Shown piece by piece: positions 17,445-26,821 of a DNA stretch of 64,000 bases. Numbering within the stretch: position 1 is the first letter of the stretch; each line of letters begins with the position of its first letter. Position numbers and translations under genes: made by a program. This stretch comes from JANLVI01 sp031363915 (GTDB lineage Bacteria; Vulcanimicrobiota; Vulcanimicrobiia; Vulcanimicrobiales; Vulcanimicrobiaceae), in assembly GCA_031363915.1 (NCBI GenBank), contig JANLVI010000007.1, forward strand, positions 1 through 64,000, given 5' to 3'. The notes beneath the pieces are model-generated. The model was given only the letters and a program-made list of their open reading frames with translations. It did not search any database and was not told the DNA's origin.

Positions 17445-19106
17445 ATGCAAGTGCCCGAATCGACTTCGGTCCGCGACGGGTTCAAGCGGTGGAGAGACAA
17501 TCAGGAGCCCGAAACCGGAGAACTGCCCGTGGCCATAGCCGCCCCGCGCCTGACCAACGGCGCCGTCCCCCGTTCCGGCCCTCCGCAGGCGAAGAGCGTC
17601 GTCGAGAAGGGGGGCGCCCTAACCTTGGTCGTGATCGGGATCATGCTCGCGACCTTGATGCAGACGCTCGACACGACGATCGTCAACGTCGCGCTGCCCG
17701 TCATTCAGGGCAACCTCGGCGCGACGATCGACGAAGGTGCGTGGGTCGTCACGGGCTACATCGTCTCGGCGGTCATCGTTATTCCGCTCACGCCCTGGCT
17801 GCAGATGCGCTTCGGGCGCAAGCAGTACTACGCGACGGCGATCATCGGCTTCACGATTGCCTCCGTAATGTGCGGACTCTCGAGTTCGATTACCGCGCTG
17901 ATCTTCTGGCGTGTGGTGCAGGGACTGTTCGGCGGCGGTCTCGTTGCCGTGGCCCAAGCAACGCTACGCGACACGTTCCCACCTGAAAAGCTCGGCGCAA
18001 GTCAAGCGCTCTTCGCGATGGGGGCGATCGTCGGACCGTCGGTTGGGCCGACGCTCGGCGGCTGGCTAACCGATAACCTGAGCTGGAATTACGTCTTCTT
18101 CATTAACGTCGTGCCCGGCGCGGTCGCTGCGACGATTATTCTCTTACGCCTGAAAAACCCGACCGAACCCAAAGCCGTGCCGATCGACGGGATCGGCCTT
18201 GGCCTGCTCGCGGTCGGCTTGGGATCGCTGCAGTATATTCTCGATGAAGGCCAGCGCAACGACTGGTTCAACGATGGCCGAATCGTCTTGTTCACGGCGA
18301 CCGCGGCGATCGGTATCATCGGATTCGTTTTCTGGGAACTCTTCGGCACGGATCGCCCGATCGTCGATCTACGCGTGCTCAAATATCGCGCGGTCGGTGC
18401 AGGCTCGGCGCTCGGCTTTGCGATCGGCGCGACACTCTTCGGCGCGATCGTCATTTTGCCGCAGTACACGCAAGGCATTCTCGGCTTTACCGCAACGCTC
18501 TCGGGCGAACTCATCTTCGTGCGCGCGATCTTCATCGCGCTCTTCACGCCGTTCATCGCACGCCTCGCTGGCTCCGGCAAAATCGACACGCGCATTTTGC
18601 TGTTCATCGGATTCTTCTTGATTGGAACCGCGCAGATTTGGCTCGGTTTCCTCACCACGAGCGGCAACGATTTCTGGTCGCTGGCCCCGCCGGCGATCAT
18701 GGGCGGCGTCGGACTCTCGATGCTTTTCGTCCCGATCTCTATTGCGATCTTGAGCGCGCTACCGCCCGATGCGATCCCGAAAGCAACGTCGTTCCAGAGT
18801 CTCTCGCTACAGCTCGGCGGTTCGTTCTCAACGGCAGCACTCGTGACGCTACTCGCGCAGCGCAACGCGTTCCATCAGGAGATCCTCGCAGCACACGCAA
18901 CGCCGAACATGAACGTCCAGCAGCTCCTCGCATCGCACGGTTCGATCGGCATGCTCTACAAACAAATCGTCATTCAAGCAGCGACGCTCTCGTACGCCGA
19001 CGCGCAATTCGTCCTCGGCGCGCTTGCCTTCGCGCTCATGCCGCTCATCCTCATCATGCCCGCACGCCGCAAAGGCGGAGGCAAAGTCGAAGTCGCGATG
19101 GATTAG
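17445..19106 (+). CDS. DHA2-family (EmrB/QacA-like) MFS drug exporter
   Basis: The 553-residue protein has about 14 hydrophobic segments, the size of proton-coupled DHA2 exporters. After a roughly 60-residue hydrophilic N-terminus it carries the helix 1 motif LDTTIVNVALP typical of EmrB, WVVTGYIVS in helix 2, RFGRKQYY in the 2-3 loop, and GPTLGGWLTD in helix 5. EmrB proteins usually work with an EmrA adaptor and an outer-membrane channel, and no emrA is adjacent. The ATG at 17445 gives the shortest start not overlapping DUF92, but the exact N-terminus is uncertain because the tail is poorly conserved. Confidence 0.87.
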   Translation: MQVPESTSVRDGFKRWRDNQEPETGELPVAIAAPRLTNGAVPRSGPPQAKSVVEKGGALTLVVIGIMLATLMQTLDTTIVNVALPVIQGNLGATIDEGAWVVTGYIVSAVIVIPLTPWLQMRFGRKQYYATAIIGFTIASVMCGLSSSITALIFWRVVQGLFGGGLVAVAQATLRDTFPPEKLGASQALFAMGAIVGPSVGPTLGGWLTDNLSWNYVFFINVVPGAVAATIILLRLKNPTEPKAVPIDGIGLGLLAVGLGSLQYILDEGQRNDWFNDGRIVLFTATAAIGIIGFVFWELFGTDRPIVDLRVLKYRAVGAGSALGFAIGATLFGAIVILPQYTQGILGFTATLSGELIFVRAIFIALFTPFIARLAGSGKIDTRILLFIGFFLIGTAQIWLGFLTTSGNDFWSLAPPAIMGGVGLSMLFVPISIAILSALPPDAIPKATSFQSLSLQLGGSFSTAALVTLLAQRNAFHQEILAAHATPNMNVQQLLASHGSIGMLYKQIVIQAATLSYADAQFVLGALAFALMPLILIMPARRKGGGKVEVAMD

Positions 19107-19127
19107 CGGAGCGCGCTCCTCGATCGC

Positions 19128-19394
19128 CTAGGCGCTGGCCTTGGCTCGCTCGCCGTACTTTTTTTCGAGGTACGGGATGATATCGTCGTCATCGTCGAGC
19201 ACGACGTCGCCATCGACGAGCACGGGGATACTCGTCTGGTTCGAGGCGGCTTTCACTTCGCCGCGTTCGGCATGTGAATGCGGCACGTTGACGATCTGAT
19301 AGTCGAGCAGTAGATCCGTCATCTTTTTGCGCACGCGCACGCAGTACGGACACCATTCGGCTTGGTAAAGGACGAGATTGGTCTTGAGACCCAC
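19128..19394 (-). CDS. Glutaredoxin-like protein
   Basis: The 88-residue protein is a bare thioredoxin fold. It has the redox motif CPYC at about residues 15-18 after a VLYQAEW strand, the cis-proline segment TSIPVLVDGD, and a C-terminal IIPYLEKKYGE helix as in the glutaredoxin/GST N-terminal family. It probably reduces protein or glutathione-type mixed disulphides in the cytoplasm. It is divergent from the TonB-like gene with 104 nt between them, and I could not identify a convincing promoter pair in that gap. Confidence 0.88.
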   Translation of the reverse strand: MGLKTNLVLYQAEWCPYCVRVRKKMTDLLLDYQIVNVPHSHAERGEVKAASNQTSIPVLVDGDVVLDDDDDIIPYLEKKYGERAKASA

Positions 19395-19498
19395 GCGAAA
19401 CTCCCGGTCGGTAGAAACTGTGCGCTAGAAGTAGGCCCCACGCCAAAAAGGTTGCACGTTTGCCACAGGCGTAGTCCCAGAGTCCGAGGGCATAACTC

Positions 19499-20287
19499 AT
19501 GGTGGACCGAGCGTATCCAAAACGGTCACGACGCGCGATCGCACTCTCGATCGCAGCGCATGCGGCTGTGCTCGCGATCCTCGCCACCACGGTCACCGGG
19601 GACGGCCGCTTCGCGATCGGTTTCTCCGATGCGCCGATCCACGTGGCGATCATGTCCATCACGCGCCACCGCGTCGCGCGGCAGACCCGCCCGGTTGTCG
19701 CCAGCCAGCCGGTCGGCGAGGCGACGGCAGCCCCGGCCGCACGCGCGCTGCGCGAGCAAGCCGTCCATCGTGAGACTAATGCCACGATTCCGGAGCGCAC
19801 CCAGAGCGGTCGGGCCATCGTCGAACGCGCGCCGGGCGTTCAATCGCTCAAGCTCGCGTCCACGGCCGTAGCGCCAAGCCAACCCGATGAACGCGTAACG
19901 CTGGAAACGCCGCAGCAAGAGGAGCCGACCGCGGCACCGACGGCGGCGGAGCAGAATTCCGCGCCGAATCCAATCACGGCGGTCGCCGGGACGGCGAGCG
20001 CCGGGACTGGCGGAAGTAGCGGAATCCCAGGCGGATTCGGACAGAATCAGCCCGCGACGTTCTACCAGCAAGCAACTGCCGGGAACGTCCGTGCGCGACT
20101 GGGGCCGCGCGATCTCGTGCGAATTCGCGTCGACGATAACGGGCGCGCGACGGACGTGGAATTCGTCCGCTTCAGCGGAACGAATTCGTCCCGCAGCGAT
20201 CTTCGCGATACACTGCTGGCGATGCGCTATCTTCCCGCCGAAACCGATGGAATGCGTAGCGAAGGGACGATCGAACTACGCCTTTAG
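19499..20287 (+). CDS. TonB-like protein
   Basis: The 262-residue protein has a short basic N-terminus and one membrane helix (about residues 12-33). A long low-complexity Ala/Pro/Thr/Glu periplasmic spacer follows, ending in a glycine-rich stretch. The last 75 residues resemble the TonB C-terminal fold (DLVRIRVDDNGRATDVEFVR, then LLAMRYLPAET). TonB proteins transmit proton-motive force to outer-membrane receptors. Neither exbBD nor a receptor gene is nearby, so it may instead be one of the TonB-domain proteins of unknown role. The stop overlaps the convergent gene by 4 nt. Confidence 0.7.
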   Translation: MVDRAYPKRSRRAIALSIAAHAAVLAILATTVTGDGRFAIGFSDAPIHVAIMSITRHRVARQTRPVVASQPVGEATAAPAARALREQAVHRETNATIPERTQSGRAIVERAPGVQSLKLASTAVAPSQPDERVTLETPQQEEPTAAPTAAEQNSAPNPITAVAGTASAGTGGSSGIPGGFGQNQPATFYQQATAGNVRARLGPRDLVRIRVDDNGRATDVEFVRFSGTNSSRSDLRDTLLAMRYLPAETDGMRSEGTIELRL

Positions 20288-20634
20288 GCGGCGCGCGATT
20301 TCGTGTAGACGTACACCATGGTGCGCTGACCGGCAAGTTCGATCGCGGCGACCGCGCGTTCGTATCCGTCGAAGGTACCGTTCCGTTCGGCGGCGCGCAT
20401 GCGCTTACCGTCGAGCGGAATAATAAACCCGCTCACCGACGAACCTTTGCGCGGAACCGGGAAAGCGTCGCTGCCGGCTTCCTCGCGTTCCCAATCGCGG
20501 AGCACCGCCGGGATGGCCGCAAGTTCTTCACCGAATGCGAGACGACGCGCCGCCTCCGCAGCGAGTTCACCGCACGAAAAAACAAGCGCTGTACGACCGA
20601 CCGGAGTGTGCGTGCCCTCACCACGATGGGGCAC
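20284..20634 (-). CDS. Gamma-glutamylcyclotransferase-like (AIG2 fold) protein
   Basis: About 116 residues starting from a GTG at 20634; the frame is open to 20748, but the extra N-terminus has no family character. The pattern ALVFSCGELAAEAARRL, then AIPAVLRDWE, then SVSGFIIPLDGKRM, and a final strand ending MVYVYTKS follows the gamma-glutamylcyclotransferase/AIG2 barrel order (FxYGTL, PAVL, GxL, AxVYV). The usual YGTL is CGEL here. The catalytic Glu is not certain: E and N in RMRAAERNGTFDGYE lie in the expected region. Function is a fold-level inference. Confidence 0.5.
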   Translation of the reverse strand: MPHRGEGTHTPVGRTALVFSCGELAAEAARRLAFGEELAAIPAVLRDWEREEAGSDAFPVPRKGSSVSGFIIPLDGKRMRAAERNGTFDGYERAVAAIELAGQRTMVYVYTKSRAA

Positions 20635-20773
20635 AAGAGAAATACTCAAAGAAGCGTCCTCTATAACGCGGAAAATTGGGGCGACCTTACTAAATTCCCA
20701 TCGGCGCAACCGCTCCCAAACCTGAGATGCGCCGCGCCACTTCCGCACAATCAGACCGAACGTTTACGAAACG

Positions 20774-21871
20774 TCAGTTTTTCTCAATCGCGAACGGGAT
20801 ATCCAGGCGTGCTGCCATCTGCTCGAGGACAGCCCACACTTTGGCGTGCACGGGCACACCGTGCTTGCGATTGAATTCGGTCTTCTCGTGTTCGATCTCG
20901 CCCGCAACGTAGATGCGATCGTGGCCCGGGGCTTTCGCGGAATCTTTGAAACCGCGCAATTCGGTGTCCATGTCCGCGCGGAAGCGATCGACATCGCGAA
21001 AGCTATCGATCCGAAATGCCGCAAACCAATGTGAGATGGCACCCGGGACCGGAGGGTCGCTCGGGAGAGGCAACCCCGTGCCGAACGCGCCGCCCGTCAT
21101 CACGCCGCACAGGATATCGACCAGGAGCCCGAGGCCATAGCCTTTGTGGCCGCCGCCATCGAAGCCGAGGCCTCCAAGCGGCAGCAGCGCTCCTCGAAGC
21201 GCGACTTTGGGATCGAGCGTTTCCGCGCCGTGCTCGTCGATCGCCCAACCCGGGTCGAGCGGCTTGCTTTTGCGCTCGTACACTTCGATCTTGCCGCGCG
21301 GGACGGTCGTCGTCGCGAAGTCGAGCACGAACGCCGGCTCGTTCTTCGCCGGAATCGCAAACGCTAGCGGATTCGTTCCGAGCATCATATCGCGCCCGTA
21401 GGTGACTGCACCCAGACGCACGGAGTTGGTCGAAGCGATCCCGACCATGCCGTGATCGAGCGCCATCATCGCGTAATAGCCGGCGATGCCGTAGTGATTT
21501 GAATTGCGCACCCCGCCGAATGCCGCGCCCGACGCGCTCGCTTTGGCGATGATCGCGTCCATCGTTCGCTTGGCGGTGGGATGCCCGAGGCCCATACCCG
21601 CATCGACCACAAGCGACGTCGGCGTCTCGAGAACCGTCTTCACCTCGGGCGTTGCCACGAGCGTGCCGCTTTGGATGCGGCTGACGTAAAACGAATCGAG
21701 ACGCGCGACGCCGTGCGATTCCACGCCCCGTAAATCAGCGGTCACGAGCACCTCGGCGACAATCTCGGCATCGGCCGGCGCGACGCCCACTTTGACGAGC
21801 GCAGCGGCGACGAACGACCGCAAATCGGCTTCGCTGGCGAGACGGTAGTCGGTCGTAAGGGTTTCGGCCAC
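20774..21871 (-). CDS. Malate/L-lactate (Ldh2/YlbC-type) NAD(P)-dependent dehydrogenase
   Basis: This is a 365-residue member of the Ldh2/MDH2 oxidoreductase family, which also includes ureidoglycolate, sulpholactate and 2,3-diketogulonate reductases and differs in fold from classical lactate dehydrogenases. Landmarks are DLRGVESHGVARLDSFY with the conserved His, GVRNSNHYGIAGYYAM, GTNPLAFAIPA, TTTVPRGKIEVY and DGGGHKGYGLGLLVD. The GTG at 21871 sits 4 nt after GGAGG, so it was preferred to the ATG at 21940. It is divergent from a glycolate-oxidase-type gene, so both may act on 2-hydroxy acids. The exact substrate is unknown. Confidence 0.9.
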   Translation of the reverse strand: MAETLTTDYRLASEADLRSFVAAALVKVGVAPADAEIVAEVLVTADLRGVESHGVARLDSFYVSRIQSGTLVATPEVKTVLETPTSLVVDAGMGLGHPTAKRTMDAIIAKASASGAAFGGVRNSNHYGIAGYYAMMALDHGMVGIASTNSVRLGAVTYGRDMMLGTNPLAFAIPAKNEPAFVLDFATTTVPRGKIEVYERKSKPLDPGWAIDEHGAETLDPKVALRGALLPLGGLGFDGGGHKGYGLGLLVDILCGVMTGGAFGTGLPLPSDPPVPGAISHWFAAFRIDSFRDVDRFRADMDTELRGFKDSAKAPGHDRIYVAGEIEHEKTEFNRKHGVPVHAKVWAVLEQMAARLDIPFAIEKN

Positions 21872-21969
21872 GGTGCCTCCAGCGCGCTTGGCGTTTTCAT
21901 GCGCATTCTGCGAGCAAAGCACCAGCCCCCCAAGAGGCACGCGAGCACGCGAGCAGGTAGCTACTCCCG

Positions 21970-23373
21970 GTGAACGATCTGCGCACGGCGCTCTCAGGCG
22001 TCGTCGACCCCGCCGGGATTCTGACCAGCGCTGAAGACCTTATCGCCTACGGTTTCGACGGGACGTTTTACCAAAACACGCCGCCGCTCGTCGTGCTCCC
22101 CACGACGACGGCGCAGGTCGTCGCGATCCACGAGTTCGCCCACGCGCGGCGCCTTGCGATAACCCCGCGCGCGATGGGCAGCGGACTCTCCGGCGGTGCG
22201 ATCCCGCTTGCGGGCAGCATCGTGCTCGGCGTCGCGCGCATGAACCGAATCATCGAGATCGATGAGATCAATCACGTGGCGGTCGTGCAGCCGGGCGTCA
22301 TCAACGCGCACTTGCAATCCGAAGTCGAAAAACGTGGTCTCTTCTATCCGCCCGATCCCTCGAGTCTCAAACAGTCGGCGATCGGCGGCAACGTGGCAGA
22401 GAACGCCGGCGGTGCGCGATGTCTCAAATACGGAGTTACCGGCGACTACGTGCTCGCACTCGAAGTCGTATTGCCCGACGGCACGCTCATCCGTACCGGC
22501 GGCAAGATGGTCAAAAACGTCACGGGTTACAATTTGCGCGCGCTCTTCACCGGCTCCGAAGGCACGCTCGGCACGATCACCGAGGTCACGCTTAAGCTCA
22601 TTGCTAAGCCTAAATTCGCACGTACCGCCGTCGCCGTGTTCGATCGCATCGCCGATGCCGCGACGTGCGTGACGGCGATCATGGCGACGGGAATCGTGCC
22701 GACGTCGATCGAGATGCTCGACAACCTCACGATGCGCTGCGTCGAGGCGGCAAAGCCCGTCGGTTTGCCGCTCGATGCCGATGCGATTTTGATCTTCGGT
22801 GCGGACGGAAACTACGAAGAGATCGTCAACGCCGAAGTCGCGACCATCGCGACGATCGCACGCGAACAAGGCGCACGCGATGTCACCGTCGCGCAGAACG
22901 CCGAAGAATCCGAGCGCCTGTGGAACGCGCGCCGCTCGATCTCACCCGCACTCGCGCAGCAGCGGCCGAATAAGCTCGGCGAGGATATTGCCATCCCGCG
23001 CAGCGCGATTCCGCGCATGGTCGAACGCTGCCGCGAGATTTCGGTCAAGTATAACGTGCCGGTGCCGGTGTACGGCCACGTCGGCGACGGCAACCTGCAC
23101 CCCAACATCCTGTGCGATAAGACCGACAAGGAAGAGATGCTGCGCGTGCGCGATGCGGCGCGCGAGATCTTCGAGACAGCGATCGAACTCGGCGGGACGC
23201 TATCGGGCGAGCACGGCATCGGTATGCTCAAGAAACAATTCATGGAACTCGACCTCGGTATCGACGCGCTCGAACTGATGCGCAAGATCAAGAACGCAAT
23301 CGACCCGCTCGGCATCATGAATCCCGGCAAAATTTTCCCCGAGCCCGGCGGTGCCGACGCGTTTACGCTCTGA
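21970..23373 (+). CDS. glcD: FAD-linked oxidase, GlcD-type (glycolate/D-lactate dehydrogenase)
   Basis: The 467-residue flavoprotein has an N-terminal FAD_binding_4 domain with MGSGLSGGAIPL and NVAENAGGARCLKYGVTGDYV, and a C-terminal FAD-oxidase domain with YGHVGDGNLHPN (metal/substrate His) and SGEHGIGMLKKQFM. These match GlcD and related D-2-hydroxyacid dehydrogenases that pass electrons to quinone or to an FeS partner. No glcE or glcF gene is adjacent, so a stand-alone D-lactate or 2-hydroxyglutarate type enzyme is equally possible. The start is a GTG at 21970, 98 nt from the divergent Ldh2-type gene. Confidence 0.92.
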   Translation: MNDLRTALSGVVDPAGILTSAEDLIAYGFDGTFYQNTPPLVVLPTTTAQVVAIHEFAHARRLAITPRAMGSGLSGGAIPLAGSIVLGVARMNRIIEIDEINHVAVVQPGVINAHLQSEVEKRGLFYPPDPSSLKQSAIGGNVAENAGGARCLKYGVTGDYVLALEVVLPDGTLIRTGGKMVKNVTGYNLRALFTGSEGTLGTITEVTLKLIAKPKFARTAVAVFDRIADAATCVTAIMATGIVPTSIEMLDNLTMRCVEAAKPVGLPLDADAILIFGADGNYEEIVNAEVATIATIAREQGARDVTVAQNAEESERLWNARRSISPALAQQRPNKLGEDIAIPRSAIPRMVERCREISVKYNVPVPVYGHVGDGNLHPNILCDKTDKEEMLRVRDAAREIFETAIELGGTLSGEHGIGMLKKQFMELDLGIDALELMRKIKNAIDPLGIMNPGKIFPEPGGADAFTL

Positions 23374-23433
23374 GACAGCGTTGCATGCAGAGCGATTTCT
23401 ACCCAGTAACGAGATCGTTCTCTAGCGGGCCTG

Positions 23434-24198
23434 CTAGTGTACGGGGAAGACGGCGGACGGCAGTTCGCCCACAGCTGCCGCAGTCTTTGAAAACGAATCT
23501 TCCAGCAAGCGGATTTGCCAGGTAACCTTCGTGTATTTGATCTGATCGATTTCGTCCGTGCGAATGAGCTTTCCAAGCGACGCGGCGATCGGCATGAGGT
23601 AGTGGCGGTCGTACCAAATCGCCGCGCGCATCTGCGCGGGAGCAGCGATGCCTTTGCCGCTTATCGTACGGGTAAAACGCACCAGCGATCTGTCGCTCGA
23701 GACGTCGCTTGTCTCGTACGCTGTCGTTTCCGTGCCGCTAGGCTGAACGTGGTCTTCGGTCCATTTCGCGCCCGCGGTCGCAGCGTGTTCGTCGAAGACG
23801 CGACGCGCACAGAGCCGCAAGAGTTCGAGCGATTCGGGCATCAAGGGGGTCGAGCTCGGATCGAAGAGCACGCGGCCATCATCGAAAACGGCGACACGCG
23901 TTTTTGGGGTCGTGCGTGCTTCTGCGGATTCCGCGATGTCCATGACGAGCGCGCCGTCGCTCGTCACCGAAAGCACATCGAGCGAAATCGTTCCTTTGTT
24001 GATGATTCCCCCGATGCCGAAGTCTTCGCTGTTGCCGCCATTCTGACCGAAGCCCGAGCGCTTGACTTCGGTGACGGTCGATGCGCCGACGTTCACGCTG
24101 TAGACGAGATGTCGCAGAACGGCTCGCGATTCGGCCGCACCGGCCGGTCCCGCAAAGCCGAGCATGACGGCGAACGCGACTGCGACCGAGCGGCTCAC
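23434..24198 (-). CDS. Secreted hypothetical protein
   Basis: The 254-residue product begins with a clear Sec signal peptide (MSRSVAVAFAVMLGFAGPAGA, cleavage expected after residue 21 at AGA-AE). The mature part is mostly beta-like, with alternating hydrophobic strands, one Cys, and no membrane helix. I recognise no family. It begins 2 nt after the arginase stop codon on the same strand and is likely co-transcribed, although arginase is cytoplasmic and no shared role is apparent. Confidence 0.72.
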   Translation of the reverse strand: MSRSVAVAFAVMLGFAGPAGAAESRAVLRHLVYSVNVGASTVTEVKRSGFGQNGGNSEDFGIGGIINKGTISLDVLSVTSDGALVMDIAESAEARTTPKTRVAVFDDGRVLFDPSSTPLMPESLELLRLCARRVFDEHAATAGAKWTEDHVQPSGTETTAYETSDVSSDRSLVRFTRTISGKGIAAPAQMRAAIWYDRHYLMPIAASLGKLIRTDEIDQIKYTKVTWQIRLLEDSFSKTAAAVGELPSAVFPVH

Positions 24199-24200
24199 GC

Positions 24201-25112
24201 TCAGAGCGTCGTCTTTCCGAGCGCCGAGAGAATCAGTTCGACGGCGAGGATCGCCGTTTGGTTATGCGAGTCGAGAATCGGGTTGATCTCGGTGATCTCG
24301 AGCGATCCGAGCGTCCTGGACGCCGCGACCGCTTCCATCATGAGATGCGCTTCGCGATACGTGATGCCGCCGCGCACGGCCGTCCCGACACCCGGCGCTT
24401 CGCTCGGATCGATGCCATCCATATCGAAGGAAACGTGCACCGAATTCTCGCCGTCGGAGACGAGGGCGATCGCCTCATCGATCACGCGCGACATCCCCAT
24501 CCGATCGATGTCCGCCATCGCATACCCCTTGACGCCGAGCTCGCGAATCGCGCGTTTCTCGCCCGCATCGACATCGCGCAGTCCGATGAGCACGGTGCGC
24601 TTGGGATCGACGTGATGATCTTCGATCGCAAAAGCCAGCGGCATGCCGTGGACGTTGCCCGAGGGTGAAGTCATCGGCGTGTTGATGTCGCCGTGCGCGT
24701 CCACCCAAATCAAACCCGGGCGCTTCTTGCGCCCACGTGCCACGCCCGCAAGGGTGCCCATGGCGATCGAGTGATCGCCTCCGAGCACGAGCGGGAAGCT
24801 CCCTGCTGCGATCAATTGCTCGACCAGTCCAGCGAGTTCTCCGCAGACGGCTTTGATGATGGGGAAATACTTGGCGTTGGCAACTTCCACGCTCGCCGAC
24901 TCGGGGACCGGTACGCGCAGGTTGCCGTGGTCGGTCGTCGAGATGCCCAGCGTCTCGAGGGATTCTTTTAGCCGCGCATAGCGGATCGCCGAGGGGCCCA
25001 TATCCACCCCGCGCCGGTCGGCGCCGAGATCCATAGGGACGCCGATGACGTCGACGTGCGCGATGCGCGGTGCGGGCTCGCCCGAAGGCGTGAGGCGTGA
25101 TAACGTTTCCAT
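24201..25112 (-). CDS. rocF: Arginase
   Basis: The 303-residue ureohydrolase splits L-arginine to ornithine and urea with a binuclear manganese centre. Metal-ligand blocks are LGGDHSIAMG, VDAHGDINTP and SFDMDGIDP, and the N-terminal GVDMGPSAIRYARL block is typical of arginases rather than agmatinases. The ATG at 25112 matches the family N-terminus. No urease or ornithine-using gene is nearby. The AI-2E-family permease gene lies 6 nt upstream on the same strand. Confidence 0.95.
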   Translation of the reverse strand: METLSRLTPSGEPAPRIAHVDVIGVPMDLGADRRGVDMGPSAIRYARLKESLETLGISTTDHGNLRVPVPESASVEVANAKYFPIIKAVCGELAGLVEQLIAAGSFPLVLGGDHSIAMGTLAGVARGRKKRPGLIWVDAHGDINTPMTSPSGNVHGMPLAFAIEDHHVDPKRTVLIGLRDVDAGEKRAIRELGVKGYAMADIDRMGMSRVIDEAIALVSDGENSVHVSFDMDGIDPSEAPGVGTAVRGGITYREAHLMMEAVAASRTLGSLEITEINPILDSHNQTAILAVELILSALGKTTL

Positions 25113-25118
25113 CCGGGT

Positions 25119-26306
25119 CTATTTCGTGGGCGCCGCGATCCGTCCCGGCTCGCTGACCTCAAGCGGCTCTTTGGTGAGGCCGGGCTTGGCCTCGGCGATA
25201 CTCGCCTTCATCGGAATGAAGTGCACGAGCAGCACGCGGATCATCGCCGCGATCGGCACGGCAAGAAACATGCCGCCGATCCCGAGCAGTTCGCCGCCGA
25301 TGAGAATCGCGATGACGACCCAGAGCGGCGAGAGGCCCACCGAATCACTGACGATCTTCGGGGCGATAAAGTGGCCTTCGAGTTGGAAGATCGCGATGAA
25401 GGCGATGGCGACGTAACCGGCGTGGACGAGTGCGGCTTGCGAGACGCCGTCTTGAAAGAGCGCGAGCAGCACCGAGGGAATGAAGCCCACGATCGCGCCG
25501 ACGTATGGAATCACATCGAAAAGACCGGCGAACACGCCGATGAGCACGGCGTACTTGATATGAAAGAGCAAGAGCACGATCGTGATGCACGCGCCGATCG
25601 TCGCGCCTACGGTAAATTGGCCGCGAATGAAGCCGCCGAGCACTTTTTCGAGATCGGCGACGACGGCAAGCGTCTTCGGTCGCGCTTTGACCGGAATGGC
25701 AGCGATCGCGTAACGCTTGAGGTTTTCCGCATCCAGCATCATGTATGCGGAGAGCACGGGAATGACGATGCACGTCGCGACGATCGCAACCGTCGAAAGC
25801 AGAATGCCCACCGCTTTGGTCGCGGCTTCACCCGCGTAGTGCTGCGCGAATTTCGTTGCTTCCAGCGGCAGCGTGGTGATCGACTCGCGAACGCCGGGCG
25901 GGAAACGGCGGAAGAACAGGTTCTGGGGATCGCTGATCCAGCTCGTCGCGTTCTTCTCGATCGTCGGATAGTTCGCGACCAATTCTTTGATGTCGGTCGA
26001 AAGCGGCGGCGCGATGACCGCAATCCCGATTCCGATGACCAGCGCGATTGCAAAATAGACGATGCCAATCGCAGCACCGAGTGGCATGCGTTCGTTCAAG
26101 CGTCGGACGAGCGGATACACGACGTAGGTAAAAAAGATCGCGCCGATGAGGATGACGGCGACCGACGAAACGCGCGAGAGAAACGAAAGCACGTTGACGA
26201 GCATGAAGACGCTCAGCGCGATGAGCGCGAGGATCTTCAGCGCGTAGGTCACGCGGCGCTCGCCGCGTGAGATCGGTCGACGGGGCCGCACGAGCGATTG
26301 CTTCAT
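25119..26306 (-). CDS. AI-2E/PerM family membrane permease
   Basis: The 395-residue protein has the DUF20/AI-2E transporter layout. Three N-terminal helices are followed by a roughly 100-residue extracytoplasmic insertion containing LPLEATKFAQHYAGEA, then about five C-terminal helices with DVIPYVGAIVGFIPS and QLEGHFIAPKIVSDSVGL. Family members have been linked to autoinducer-2 or ion export, and function cannot be assigned from sequence. The ATG at 26306 was chosen over 26477 because the extra residues are hydrophilic, unconserved and overlap the upstream gene. The stop is close to the arginase start, suggesting co-transcription. Confidence 0.88.
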   Translation of the reverse strand: MKQSLVRPRRPISRGERRVTYALKILALIALSVFMLVNVLSFLSRVSSVAVILIGAIFFTYVVYPLVRRLNERMPLGAAIGIVYFAIALVIGIGIAVIAPPLSTDIKELVANYPTIEKNATSWISDPQNLFFRRFPPGVRESITTLPLEATKFAQHYAGEAATKAVGILLSTVAIVATCIVIPVLSAYMMLDAENLKRYAIAAIPVKARPKTLAVVADLEKVLGGFIRGQFTVGATIGACITIVLLLFHIKYAVLIGVFAGLFDVIPYVGAIVGFIPSVLLALFQDGVSQAALVHAGYVAIAFIAIFQLEGHFIAPKIVSDSVGLSPLWVVIAILIGGELLGIGGMFLAVPIAAMIRVLLVHFIPMKASIAEAKPGLTKEPLEVSEPGRIAAPTK

Positions 26307-26308
26307 CT

Positions 26309-26764
26309 CTAGAGTTTCACCGGTCGGGCTTTGCGTAAGAGCGCGACGAGCGGCGGGACGATCGCGACGCCTGCGAGCGTGCGAAGCGTTTCGGAATACC
26401 ACGTCTTTTTGTAACCGTCGTCGAGGTCGAGCAGCGTCATGAACACTCGGTGACGCTTGGCAAACGTCTCGCTCCACGCGCGCAAACGATCCACCGCGCC
26501 CGGGCGCTGCGCTTCGATTTCGGCAAGTACCGCCGCGTCATCGGAGCCATGCGCGTCGACGATCGACATGAAACGTCGATAACTCAGCCCCGCGGTTTTG
26601 AGAAACTCAGCATCGATCGGGCTCTGGCCGAAGAGATAGGGGCCGAGCGTCCCCGCGCGTAGCGCACGCGCTTTATCGACGAAGCGCGGGAGCCACTGGA
26701 CGCCTCCCACGGCTTCGGTCCAGCGACGTGGCGGACCGGAACGAAGATCGGGTGCAGTTTGCAT
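26309..26764 (-). CDS. DUF5069 family protein
   Basis: The 151-residue soluble protein has PRRWTEAVGGVQWLPRFVDKARA followed by AGTLGPYLFG. This is the characteristic opening of DUF5069 proteins, which have no known function. The remaining sequence is helical with a hydrophobic stretch near the C-terminus (TLAGVAIVPPLVALL). The ATG at 26764 was preferred to one ten codons upstream because it starts just before the conserved block, though either is possible. It lies 2 nt upstream of the AI-2E-family gene and 57 nt from the divergent BMP lipoprotein gene. Confidence 0.7.
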   Translation of the reverse strand: MQTAPDLRSGPPRRWTEAVGGVQWLPRFVDKARALRAGTLGPYLFGQSPIDAEFLKTAGLSYRRFMSIVDAHGSDDAAVLAEIEAQRPGAVDRLRAWSETFAKRHRVFMTLLDLDDGYKKTWYSETLRTLAGVAIVPPLVALLRKARPVKL

Positions 26765-26821
26765 GCTCGACGCTTCGCGGATGCTGGAGGCCAACCCGTT
26801 CGAAACGCGTAGTGGACTGCG

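Noticed and set aside
23422..23437. Near-palindrome CTAGCGGGCCTGCTAG between glcD and the secreted hypothetical gene
   Set aside because: There is no loop and no T-run on either strand. It could be a protein-binding site, but there is no second copy and no promoter context.
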